Source: Haliclystus octoradiatus (Eukaryota > Cnidaria > Staurozoa > Stauromedusae > Haliclystidae). From it: a DNA stretch of 64,000 nt. Made by a program: the position numbers and the translations under genes. The notes below the pieces were generated by a model, which was not told the origin of the DNA, searched no databases, and saw nothing but the letters and a program-made list of their open reading frames with translations. Position 1 is the first letter of the stretch. Every line of letters begins with the position of its first letter. The stretch lies in the NCBI GenBank assembly GCA_916610825.1, contig OU744451.1, positions 26,522,207 to 26,586,206 on the forward strand. The letters are read 5' to 3'. This document shows positions 52,001-63,325 of this stretch, one piece after another.

Positions 52001-55000
52001 TTATATGCATTTGAGTTAAGAAGGGTTTGACCGTAAAATTACTGCCCTTGTAAAAGCTGTCCTGCTGTGATTCTATTGTTTGATCGGTTCAACACCTCTA
52101 CTGCACCTTGCGAATTGATTGAGCACTTGTTCATGGTCTTAAGTGCTTTGCAGTGGGTTGCATTTCAAATCATTTCAAATTTTTTATGCTAAATTCAAGC
52201 TATTTTTGAACCTCTTCAATATACAGTGTTTATTTATTTTTGCTTTGTAAAGTCTTTAAATAATACCAACAACAGCATTTGTAGAATATGTAGTTGAATA
52301 TTTTTAGAATGAAGGTAGGGAATCTACCCTGGGAAAAAGTTTCTGCATTCATAAAAAGTTAATGAATTGCTCATGAACCGTTTTCTCAAAGTCTGAGCTA
52401 TAATAATTACAATCTGATATCTACTGATTTCCAGATCTGATTACGTAGCGTCTGTTTTTGGTGCTAAACTAATGGTTGAAAGAAAGACTGGATTGATAGT
52501 TAACATATCATCCGCTGGTGGTATTTTTAGAATATTTACAAACATTCCATATGGTCTTGGTAAAGAGGCTGTAAGTAACTGATCACGACTGTAACTGAAA
52601 ATTTGACTCGCTGTAGGGACATTTGGTTTGTTCATGGATTACATCACTCTCAGTGGAAGCGCATGCGTATAACAGACTCGCTGTAGGGACATTTGGTTCG
52701 TTCATGGATAACATCACTCTCCGTGGAAGCGCATGCGTATAACAGACTCGCTGTATGGGACATTTGGTTCGTTCATGGATAACATCACTCTCAGTGGAAG
52801 CGCATGCGTATAACAGACTCGCTGTAGGGACATTTGGTTCGTTCATGGATAACATCACTCTCAGTGGAAGCGCATGCGTATAACAGACTCGCTGTATGGG
52901 ACATTTGGTTCGTTCATGGATAACATCACTCTCAGTTGAAGCGCATGCGTATAACAATCATTGATACACTAATGAAATTGTTGTGAAATATAATTGAATT
53001 GAATTACTCTCGTTTTCTCAGTCTGCACTGTAGCCACTGTGCCAACTTGACGGATGACGGATAAGGTTATAAGCTAGAAGATAAACACAGCCAGGGTTAT
53101 ATCACATGGTATTTACCCTAATTTCCTAACGGGTTCCTAACGGACCTAGGGATAAGTGAAACACGCTGATAACGCTGATTCTCAGAGTGATTGGTAACCA
53201 ACTGTCCATAGAGCTAGTTGAATTTTTATTTCCCCACTGATCACTCACAGCAATTAAAACCAATATAAAGAGATTATAAGTTATCCATATTTTTGAGTAT
53301 TTATATCCTACATTGCCTAAATATTTTTTTTTTACTGTTGAATTTAATAGACAGGTATCAGCACTGTCTGTTTGGTTGAAGAATATTTTTGAAATTTCTA
53401 TTTTCATGTGACGTGATTTCTGAATAATAATAACTTCAATGTTTCCATTTGATTTGTGGTTTAGATTGATCGTATGTCTTTAGAAATGGGAATGGAATTA
53501 AAAAAGTTCAATGTCGGATGCATTTCCTTGTGGCCTGGTGCTGTTCAAACGGAAAAGATTAAAGAAGTTATGGAAGAAAATGCAAAGGTAGTCTATCATT
53601 TGTTGGTTGCTGTTTATATCCAACATTTTCACGCTGAAACTGTTTATTGAGTTGTATCTTTTTCAACCTTACAATTGATTGTAATTGCCTCAGCCAATCA
53701 GTGTCTTTATATCATTTTCTTCGCACATGAAAGAACGATATTAACCAATCAGATTTCTTATACGATGTTGATATAACCAATCAAAATCCATTTTCTGTTT
53801 TACAAGAAAATAAAATCCATGGGGAAATCAAACCTTGTAAACATCCAACTATTTTTTTTGCTTGATGGCCTTTGTGTTTTGAATTAGAATTCGAGCAAAT
53901 ATTTCACCACAAGCTGTTGCAAATTTTTATTGTCAAGTTAGAGTATAAAAAAACACACAAAAGAATGAACCAGTAATAATGAAAAACAGTTGCAAAAATT
54001 TTTAACAAAGAAAGAAAAGGAAAGATAATTAGGTAATACTTATTCCTTGTTCTGTCGATTCTGCACTATTTGCTGAATATATGAGGGTAATGAAATACGT
54101 TAAACTGTCAACTCAAAGACAGCAATGATGCTGAGCATCAAAGAATAAGGTATATTATTTCCAGTTTTGACAGATTGTAAAGAAGCAAAATTTATGCAAT
54201 AGTTTTGCTTCAAGTCTGTGATTAATTTCTACAAACATTATTCATGCTCAAATCAGCACCATCTTTGCCTGTTCAAGTATAGGTGTTCATATCACGTCAG
54301 GATCACCATTTGTGCTGGATGATATGTGATCAATAAACAACAACACAATATATAGCTGTTCTGCTGAGGTGGCTCTTTATTATAATAATGGCAGGCCGTG
54401 CCTGGTGACGTTACAGGGAGAGTTGCTAATGGCTACCGTGGCCGTTTATAGTCAGGGCTCAGAGCTCTTTGATACAACAGACACAACCGTAGAGGATGAC
54501 AACAAGAGGCGAAAGAGGACGAACAGTTTACATTATGACAATTCAATTTATATGACTATGAATTACATGGATATAACTCCTCTTGCGCAAGCCACTACAG
54601 AATCACTTTCAAATATTGTAAAATAACATGTTGTAGCTGTCAAAACTCTCCGATTTTCAAACGTCGCTGATTATAATATAAAAAGAAGACTTCATGCGAG
54701 CGCTTTGTACACATTTTATGCACTCGTTGTTTTGTGTCATAAAATCCGTACGACACCAAGTGATTTCTATATATTACATTTTAATGATAGATAACTCAAA
54801 TACTCTGCCTGAAAATTGCAGGTAACTGCACACAGACACACAGGTAGGTAGGTATCGCTAATTAAATATGTACTCTTTTCTTTAAAATAGGTAAAGGAGG
54901 CTTTTAGTCTAGCTGAAGATGCCACTTTCTCTGGAAAATGTATTGCAGCTCTTTATAAAGGTAAATTCATTGCCACATTAGGCAAAATAGTGATAAGAAT

Positions 55001-56248
55001 CCGAACATTTTTAAAATGAATTTAATTTATTTTCGTTTTTGTTGGTACAAAGGTTCAAATTTACAATTAAGAGAATTGACTTTCTTTATGCAAACAATAG
55101 TTCCTAGCCATATAACCAAAACAGTCAATCAAATTAATAATCCAAATTTTCATGGATTGTTTGTAAAGTCTGTTTTCCATTTCGAATCAGGAGGTGCCAG
55201 TAGCAGCAGTCGCTTGTCTTATCCCGAAGATCAAAACTGTCTGAATGTGTCTGATTCGATTCCTGCATTCTATTTTCATCAGTGGCTGCTGGTGCATCCC
55301 GATTCTAGATGGAAACCATGCTTACGGGTTTATTATAATTGAACAGTCCATGAAAAGGTTTTTGAATGAAAGGTCATTGAATGTTCATCGTTTTCCTTAT
55401 AAATCAGAAAAATATCAATTTTGTTTTTAATTTCTCTAGCTTCTCGAAATATAGGATTGCAAGACACTCATTATGCCTTATACGCTGTATCCAAAGTTTA
55501 ATTCATTCTCCTATAGATAATATTGAATTTGTTATCTATGATTATCTAGATAAAAACATGATGTCAAAATCTGGTCAAATTCACATGACGGCCCAGCTTG
55601 GGCATTCATATGGCTTGCTTGACGTTGATGGTAAATATTAATAATAGATTAGTTGATTATCATTAGAGATTATGGTGCTAGAAATGACATCACCGTATAA
55701 TACCTTGATTTTACCATCTCTAATAAATGCATAATGCAGAGGTTGCTTGCATTGCATTTCCATAATCCAAACTACACCACTGGTTCCAAACTGAGGAATA
55801 AATTAAATTTCAGATGGTGATGATTTATGTAAATTCATTAAAATAAATTAAGATTTACATCTTACCTATAGTCAGTAGTAAACCTTGGTGACCTAATCCC
55901 ACTTCCATTGCAAAAAAAAGCTCTTAGTTCATGAGCTGTTCATGAATTTTAACAACATTCACAGTCTTTGCACGAGCCTATCATGAACAGTTCATGAACG
56001 TTAAATGATCTGTTTTTCATGGACTTTTCATGAACTGTTTTCACAAGGAAATGCTCCTGTGCAGCGAAAGACTCGTCAAATCCAACAATGAAGACCTGTG
56101 TTTAAAAGACGGTGATTATGTTTATCAGTACGGGTGCATTGATATGAGAGGCTGGGATTTGATTCCTAGTTCAGTGTACCCATTTTTGTATTTCTCTGTA
56201 AATGTGTTCATGTCCTCCAATAAACAAGCACTTCTTCTTACGGGGTGA
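49003..56248 (+). CDS. DHRS1: DHRS1, short-chain dehydrogenase/reductase SDR19C1 family, copy 1, 10 exons
   Basis: NAD(P)(H)-dependent SDR; the vertebrate enzyme is ER-associated and reduces steroids and carbonyl xenobiotics. Exons: 49003-49114, 49274-49329, 49969-50112, 50750-50788, 51416-51456, 52435-52570, 53465-53587, 54891-54960, 55550-55630 and a last exon to 56248. Motifs: TGASRGIG cofactor loop (13-20), NNA (97-99), NISS catalytic Ser region (154-157), YGLGK active-site Tyr and Lys (170-174), SLWPGAVQTE and GLLDVD. With the last exon starting at 56094 the frame is kept and the protein has 318 residues (human 313). The acceptor there (CAATGAAG) is poor. A better one at 56047 would end the protein after about 14 more residues. 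All other junctions are GT/AG and in phase. It starts 458 bp after MPPE1. Confidence 0.93.
50958..51000 (-). ncRNA. Degenerate hammerhead-ribozyme-like motif
   Basis: On the minus strand, CTGATGA is followed by a short stem (GCCAT paired with ATGGT) and then GAAACGTTGTG. This is the core order of hammerhead ribozymes carried by Penelope-like elements. The base after the GTTGT is G, where active ribozymes need A, C or U, so it is likely inactive. It is in DHRS1 copy 1 intron 4. No Penelope polymerase is nearby. Confidence 0.35.
52605..52956. repeat. 70-bp tandem repeat, five copies, in DHRS1 copy 1 intron 6
   Basis: Units start at GACTCGCTGTA: 52605, 52675, 52745, 52816 and 52886 (70, 70, 71, 70 bp). 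Each includes GGACATTTGGTTCGTTCATG and GAAGCGCATGCGTATAACA. The array begins 34 bp after the exon 6 donor. The corresponding start of the copy 2 intron within this window has no such array. Confidence 0.95.
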
Positions 56249-57839
56249 CTATCAGTTATCCAGTAGTTTTTAACTGAAAACGGAATATTATTAATTTATT
56301 ATAATATATTTTATACTAGTGAAGGGAACCCGCTCCGCCGGGTGAAATTAAAAAAAAAAAAAATAGAAAATTTAATTGCTAGAAGTTAGCCCATAAATAA
56401 ACAATAGAACTGAAGGTCAGTCGGGTGTGAAAGATATTGCGCGACGAACATGAGAATTTAATTCGTTCTTTCTATGGATCCGCAAGAGAAATCCTACAAA
56501 AAATTCGCTCCAGGTCGTCAATTGAAGGAATATAAAGGTATGAATATAAGACATGGCCTATGTTGCCGCAAAAAATTACAAGATAATACCCCTCGGAAAG
56601 TATGGATTCGATACGTTTACCATGAGAATCGTGAATCTCGAATACAGTAGATACAAACAGACATACATCGACGTTTATATAGTAGATAATACATTTATCA
56701 TTTTTAGGAAGTCCACCACTGTGTTTGTTGCAACCAAGATATCTGGCATCACGGTTCGCTCCCAGTTTAGCATGGCTCATACCAACGTGGCTGTTTTTAC
56801 CTCGTTGGTTTGTTGCATTGAAAGCAGTTAGATTTTAATTAGGTATAAATCCATTTTTACAAATATTTGAGGAAATATATCATGTCAAACAGTTATAATT
56901 TATAAAATAATATAGAGGTTTAATTTTGAAGATTTAAGTAGTCCTTGTAAAGGATATAATTTAGGTATTATAAAGAAATGAGGCGATTCATTTAAAATGT
57001 AGATGTAAATTAGACTTATAACATTAATTGATTTGTCTTTTCTTTCGGTGATTCTTCTTTCTGGCTTTGATATTTCTTATGAAAGTCTATAACATCTTCG
57101 TACTTTTTCTTCTATTTCGAGTGTACGAAACGGAATAAGAATGCCGACATGTAGGTGTCAATACACTGTATCATTCTTATTCGTGAACTATTTAATATTT
57201 CCCTTCAGTTATTGTAGGACCCGAAGAGAGTTTAAATCGTTGCATTCATTATTGTTGCATAACCTTATTTTGTTTCCATTTATTGAATCTGTTTATTTAA
57301 CACTCTGTCGTCCTGTTTGATGTGACTTGATTTATTTGCCAAAGTATTATTAGTTGATTTAAATATGAATTAAATACAATTGTTGGCAGGCAAACCCAGG
57401 AAATGGCTCTAGTGTGGCCTGGGGAGACATTTACTATGGTGATATATAAGTTTAATCATATGATTTAATATCGTCCAAGACGTTTTTAAATGATAAGAGA
57501 TATGTTACTACGTCCTCTGGTGAATAATCATCGATGTTCTAATGAATCATTAAAATATCGTATATCGGGAAAGAAATTGCATCTAAATCTAAGTCGTTCT
57601 TTGCATCTCAGTTGAGTAAACAATTCCTATGACTGTATTACTGGAAAATATTTATCTACATTAGAAATAATAATACGTCACTGAGCCAAGTACCAATCCA
57701 TTTTATTAGTTCTACTATAGATTCATCATCTAGAACATGTATCCAGTTTTAATAATCATAGTTTATATATAAACTATGGTTTAACATATATATTACAACA
57801 GAAACATCCAGAAAATACCCTTTAATCAAGAGATGGCCG
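56249..57839. other. Intergenic DNA between the two DHRS1 copies
   Basis: No gene is recognised. A GC-rich hairpin (ACCCG paired with CGGGT at about 56329-56344) is followed by a run of 14 A at 56350-56363, which looks like the 3' end of a retroposon. The overlapping frames at 56472-56831 lack recognisable domains. Otherwise AT-rich. Confidence 0.5.
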
Positions 57840-58062
57840 TGACGTCAAGTTCCATTTTCAGCTACTAGATTCAACTACTAGATTTGAACTTTGATCTGAT
57901 TCAGATTTCATAATTTTTCGTAACTTTTTCTTCATTTTACCCTATAGATACCCTGTACCTTGGTTTTACTAATAATTTTGTTAAAATGCGTTATCGACCT
58001 TCTTGGTTTTTCCAAATGACGTACTATTAATTTCAACGAGCACGGGCCAGGTTCAAAGTTCA
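57840..58062 (+). promoter_or_regulatory. Candidate promoter elements of DHRS1 copy 2 (CRE and DR1-like)
   Basis: TGACGTCA at 57840-57847, TGACGTAC at 58017-58024 and the DR1-like AGGTTCAAAGTTCA at 58049-58062, 178 bp before the ATG. The order matches DHRS1 copy 1, and the distance from the second CRE-like site to the DR1-like site is 31-32 bp in both. Function is inferred. Confidence 0.45.
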
Positions 58063-58239
58063 TGTTTGCGAAAGAGCTGAATGTAATATTTGGATAAGAC
58101 AACTTGTGGTTTATGTACTGCTTGTCGTTGAATTTGCTCAGAAGCGAGTCAAATTTACTATCTGAATTATTACTCAAGCTTGCATTTGCTATATTCTGTA
58201 ACATTCATATCCTTTTAATTAAATTGGATATACAAAATC

Positions 58240-61200
58240 ATGTCTCAAAATCTTCACGGTAAAGTTGCTCTCGTAACGGGGGCCTCGCGAGGTATTGGAA
58301 AAGGAATTGCAAAAGTTTTATGCGAAGAAGGAGCAACAGTTTATATCACAGGTAAAGAGGAATTACAGATTGAGTTGTTGTTTTTTAGTCGTTTAAATCA
58401 TATAGTTTATAGAAATACCTTTCTTTCAAAGGTTAATCCGTTAATCTTTATCTAAATTCTCCCAAACAAGTCTATCTAATATGATGAATTACGATTTACT
58501 AATAGGCTAATGATTGTATTCCTTTGTGTTTTGTTTAGGTCGAAAATTGGGGGATTCTAGCCAGCCTTTGACGCTATCACATACAGCTAAAGAGGTACCT
58601 TATATTGAGCCCCGGGTATTGAGAGCATAGTATGTTCAGATACTTATAAAACAATAATGCATTCAAGATGATGTCCTATTTGACGAGAGTTTGAATGTAT
58701 CCCGTACCACTCTTTCTATTTCTAGGGGACTGATCTATTTCTAGGGGACTGACTCTTCATTATATAGAGCAAGGAATGTGCTAGCCTACGTACAAGCCCC
58801 GCGGTTTTGTTTGAAAAAAACCTTGAGACTTGTAGGCTACGTAGGCTAGGAATGTGCTGGCTACACCAAAATCCCCTAATGGGACATTGACCTCACAGCC
58901 AGTGGCGGATCCAGGGGGCGCGACAGGGGCAAGCGCACCCGTCAGATTTTTAAGCTGTTTGATGGCGTCGCGGCTGTTGTTTTGCTTTCATTCTTTACGA
59001 AACGATAACTGAGGAAACGACTTGTAAATGAAAATTCATCCTGAGTACGTCATATTTTCGTAGCAGATTGGAAGTAGCAGTACAACTGCTATAATAATCG
59101 TATGATTGGACACTAGACTAGAAGGAAGTCAACCTAATTTGACCAATCAACGACACTGATTTCGCTTCCGTGGAAGTAGAGCATCCAATAGATTGCTTTG
59201 ATTTCGCTCCCCTCAGATGACGTAGCCTTCAAAGAATTTAGCTATGAACCAATGATAATGCTCTATTTCACATTCCTGACATAGTTCGCCCCCTCGGCAC
59301 CCGTGAATAACAAAGCTTGTCTTGCTTACTGTCCTGATTGTACTTTCTTTTCTCTTTTTGTTATTTTTAAACCCTTGAATCAGTCATCGGGCCTCTAGCC
59401 TCCTTTTGTTAACTTAATCACAAATGGCGCTTAGCGAAGGATTAAATTCATAATCATTGTTGGGAGTTGAAAAAATTTAAATGGCGATCTTTCTCAAGAT
59501 AAAACTGAAGCAGTTTGAAAACATATACTCCAAGGAGATTATTTCACATGAGTTCAAGGTGTCATTTTATTTGAACGATGCTGGTAGAAGTTTGTGAATT
59601 TTCAGAGTTGCAGTTTGCATCGTCAGAGAGCAAACTCATAAACTCATAATTTCATCTCAAATTTGGTGGAAACTTATCTTGGTATCATGATTCACGAGGC
59701 ATCCTTATCCAAACTCCGGAAATACTGAACAAGACAAATGTTCTTCTCTCTCTAGGGTACATAATTGGGCATTAAAATTTTTGCCAATTTTTGCTCAGAA
59801 TTCTTGCACCCAGGGTTTAAATTTGTATTTACTATTTTCTTACAAATTGCGATAATTCAACTTGAATATATACCTACTTGTTTTTTTTGGTTACAACATT
59901 TTTGTCGCTGTAAATTTGGAATAACTATGAGATAGACCATACTCTGTAGCTACTTGAAAGTCCGATTTGGATATGCAAAAACGATGCTACAGACATCCTA
60001 AGAGGTTTTAAATTTCAAAAATTTTATGGGGGCATGACCCCGGACCCCCTAGATGGACGGGGCTTCGCCCCTCCACCCCAGAATTCTTGCACCCCTCAGA
60101 TTAATGGCTGGATCCGCCCCTGCTCACAGCCCTACAGCCCTACTGAATAATATAGAACACATTGATCACTGCATCTAGGCGGTGCCGAGGAATGGTATGA
60201 AATAATTTTGGTTGAATTGAGTGAAACTGTGAATCATTTCAAATTCTTTAAAAGGCATAAAATTGACCGACTGCCTTTGCACTAGGTCTTGATGTGTGAT
60301 GTACAGTACTTGTGGCTTGAAAAGTGTCATTCATTTTTCAACTTTGAGCTCCCAAGGATCGATGATCATTTTTAATTCTTTAAATGTTGGTATTATTTCT
60401 GATTTTTAACATTTGTAACATATGAAACATTTTAACAAAATTCTAATTTTTGTTACTAGATTTCAGCTGGAAATAATAATTGTATTCCTATTGAATGTAA
60501 TCATGGTAATGACGATGACGTCAAAAAAGTATTTGATAAAATATCACGTGATAATGATGGTGCTCTTGATATATTGGTTAACAATGCATTTGGTGGAGTT
60601 CAGGTACTTGACGGAATATATCATGTAAATTTAAGGAGACAGAGACACTGAGAGCATTGGGGATGATTGCCCCCTACCCTTGAAGTTCTTTTGTGCGAAT
60701 CATAGCAAATGCTTTTTATAAATCTTTGGGGCCGGACTTGAATTTTTTGAATGCCATATGAAAGAAAGAAAAAAAACATGGCAAGGGTAAACGTTGAAGG
60801 AGAAACGTGTCTTATTTGTCTCCTTTTCCCCTTGCCCTGAATTAGTCCATGTTGTCCAACTTGTCCCTGATAGTTAATTTTATTTCATTATGAAACTTCA
60901 ATTCTATAAATTACTAGCAGTAAATTTTCTTTGTTGCTGCAAGGTTGATTTTGGCTGAGGTGTTGATTTTGTGGTTAATTTCAGTCAATTAAATGAAACA
61001 CTCAGGAGGTCTCATGCTGTCCAGTATCCAATACAGTATTGCGAAGAACAATATTATTGTGACGTAATGGAAAACGCTTCATGTAACAATGATGATGATA
61101 ATGACGCGATGGTAATTTAGAAAACATTGTATTACCATTTCAAGCCGCAAAAAGCGCAATACCAGAAGCAAATAATCAAGCCACTTAAACCCCAGTTTAT

Positions 61201-63325
61201 AACATGGCAACATTTTGAATCTTACTAATCACTGCGAAAAAAAACTGTTGAGTTCATGTCTAATGAACTGTTAATGGATCACATGATCTAGTCAATGAAC
61301 GTTAAATGGTTTTCATGGAATTTTCATGAGCATTTCAGAAGGGTGCTCATGTGAATGCTTTTATTGAAAATTCTGAAGTGTGAGCAGCCACAAAATCCTT
61401 TCCTTTAGAAACTTTCCAATGGGTGTATCTTGTGTTATTGATTGACGTTAAGAATTATATTGATTGAAAATGGATTAAATTATTGTGATTTTGTATCTCC
61501 TGTTTTTTCAGCATATAACGGATAACGAAGGAAAACTTTTCTTTGAGCAGGTAATTTCTAGTCGGAAATATGTCAGACCCATCTTGAAGCAGGCCCATCT
61601 ATAATTACTTGTCACATGTCATCGTTATATGTTATTATAGGAATGTGTCATCTCTGTTTGACCAATTATAACATTGCTATACAGTCACATATACGAAGGG
61701 GTGTAGTGATTAGGGCGTTGGACATCGGCCTGCAGGGTCTTGGTATGTCAGAAAAATGCAGCTGACCATTTAACCAAGTAAAAACCAACTAACCAACCAC
61801 CTACTACCTTACCCAATAACATAAATCCCTTTTTATTAATCCCGTAACATAATGTTTTGAGTCTATGATCTATATGAACTTGAAACTGGAGTGTCCATGA
61901 AAGCTTTTGAATGTTATGAACCTTTCAAGAACTTTTGATGAAATCATGAATTTGTCATTAACTCACTCATAACTCACTAGCCTAGCTCCATAAGGCCCAC
62001 TATTCCGCTACGTACCTGCGCTAGATGCAGCAAAGTGAAGTACAGGGGCATGTGGCACAGGTCTAATAACTCACAGTCAGGCATAATGAATAGACACATG
62101 ATAGAAACTGAAACTGGAATGCTTTTGTTGTTGTTAGCCACTTAACTCTTGGGAAAAGATTATTGATGTCGGCACAAGGTATTTAGAATTTGATATTGAA
62201 ATTATCTTGTTTAATTCTTTATGCGTTTAGTTCACATTTATATATACAAAAACTGATTTTCATATAATAGTAATAATAATATTAATAATATTTCATATAC
62301 AGTAATAATTATATTTTAAGCTCAATCTTACATATGGTAAAAATGAGTTTAAGCGATTAGCCTAATATTATTTATAAAAGAACTTGACAAAAGAAATGCT
62401 GTTTAAATATTTGTACAGTCAAAGTTATGTAACAGTCCTTTATTAAGTGGTCACCTGTCTGTTGTGGTCACCTGTCTATTGTGGTCACTTGTCTATTGTG
62501 GTCACCTGTCTATTGTGGTCACTTGTCTATTGTGGTCACTTGTCTATTGTGGTCACTTGTCTATTTTTGTCACTATCACAGTAAGAAATTATGAAACGAA
62601 AGCTGTGTTTGCATAGGTTTGTACGAACAAGAGAGGTGCGTAGATGAGACAGGAAAAAGGAATCAGAAATCACGAGCCACCGCAGCGATTAATTTCAGCC
62701 TTTCCAGTGTCTTACAGCATCTCGAGTGTTCATACCAACTTGTGTATCACTAGGCTGATGTTTCGTAATTGAATTGTTGTGAAAGAACTTATCATTCTCC
62801 GAAGGAATTAAAACATTATTTAAGAAGTATGATTGTGATCTCATTTTTATGATGTCAATTGCGTGTTCATACAGAAACTCTATTTTGAAAACGTCCGCTT
62901 GAAAAGCTGCAAGTCGTTTCATTGTTTTGAATTTATTGCAAATTTTGAAAAGCATTCAAAATAACAACAACTGAGCTATAATCAAATTGCTTGTCTGTCG
63001 AGAAAAGCATATGGTCACACAATGTTCACCAATTAAAGGAATGGACAATTTGCTAAATATTTTGAAATAAATATGGATGCTGCCGTAACATTGGGAACTA
63101 TATAATTTATATATGCATCTAATCTTGAATGAGAGGTTGTAGGTTAATAATTATCTTGAACTTGCAATCTGATATCTGTTGATATTTAGATCTGACTACG
63201 TAGCGTCTGTTTTTGGTGCCAAATTAATGGTTGAAAGAAAGACTGGATTGATAGTTAATATTTCATCACCTGGTGGCATGTTTAGAATATTTACTAGTAT
63301 CCCATATGGTGTTGGAAAAGAGGCA
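58240..63325 (+). CDS. DHRS1: DHRS1 paralogue, copy 2, first six exons (partial, runs off the window)
   Basis: Tandem duplicate of the preceding gene with the same exon sizes and phases: 58240-58351, 58539-58594, 60460-60603, 61512-61550, 62138-62178 and 63190-63325 (112, 56, 144, 39, 41 and 136 bp). It encodes the first 176 residues, with TGASRGIG, NNA, NISS and the YGVGK active site intact. Exon 3 is identical to copy 1, exon 1 differs only near its start, and exon 4 is strongly diverged (HITDNEGKLFFEQ against IIMENHGTPFYEQ). Exons 7-10 were not found before the window end. In copy 1 the next intron is 894 bp, so they probably lie beyond 64000. No disabling mutation is visible. Probably an active paralogue. 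Confidence 0.92.
58900..60122. mobile_element. Non-autonomous hAT element in DHRS1 copy 2 intron 2
   Basis: The inverted termini CAGTGGCGGATCCAG (from 58900) and CTGGATCCGCCCCTG (to 60122) are flanked by the perfect 8-bp duplication CTCACAGC (58892-58899 and 60123-60130), as expected for hAT insertions. The 1223-bp interior has no transposase frame. Near the right end a GC-rich stretch (CCCCGGACCCCC, then GGGGCTTCGCCCC) forms a hairpin. Confidence 0.88.
61697..61762 (+). repeat. Possible degenerate tRNA-derived SINE head
   Basis: AGTGATTAGGGCGTTGGAC followed by ATCGGCCTGCAGGGTCTTGG resembles the A-box half of tRNA-derived SINEs, but no intact B box follows. It lies in an intron of DHRS1 copy 2. 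Confidence 0.25.
62447..62573. repeat. 17-bp tandem repeat, seven copies
   Basis: Units of GTGGTCACCTGTCTATT with C/T variation at one position, ending in a partial unit. The word is part of a repeat family also found in other introns of MPPE1 and DHRS1, which seems to have been amplified here. It lies in intron 5 of DHRS1 copy 2. Confidence 0.93.

Noticed and set aside
52583-52957. 124-codon repetitive minus-strand protein
   Set aside because: It is only the translation of the 70-bp tandem repeat and breaks phase at the 71-bp unit.
54369-54626. 85-codon frame in DHRS1 copy 1 intron 7
   Set aside because: Somewhat coding-like and possibly a retroelement remnant, but no motif, flanking repeat or splice evidence supports it as a gene.
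56472-56831. Overlapping frames of 92-102 codons on both strands
   Set aside because: No recognisable domain on either strand. They overlap each other antisense, so at most one could be real.
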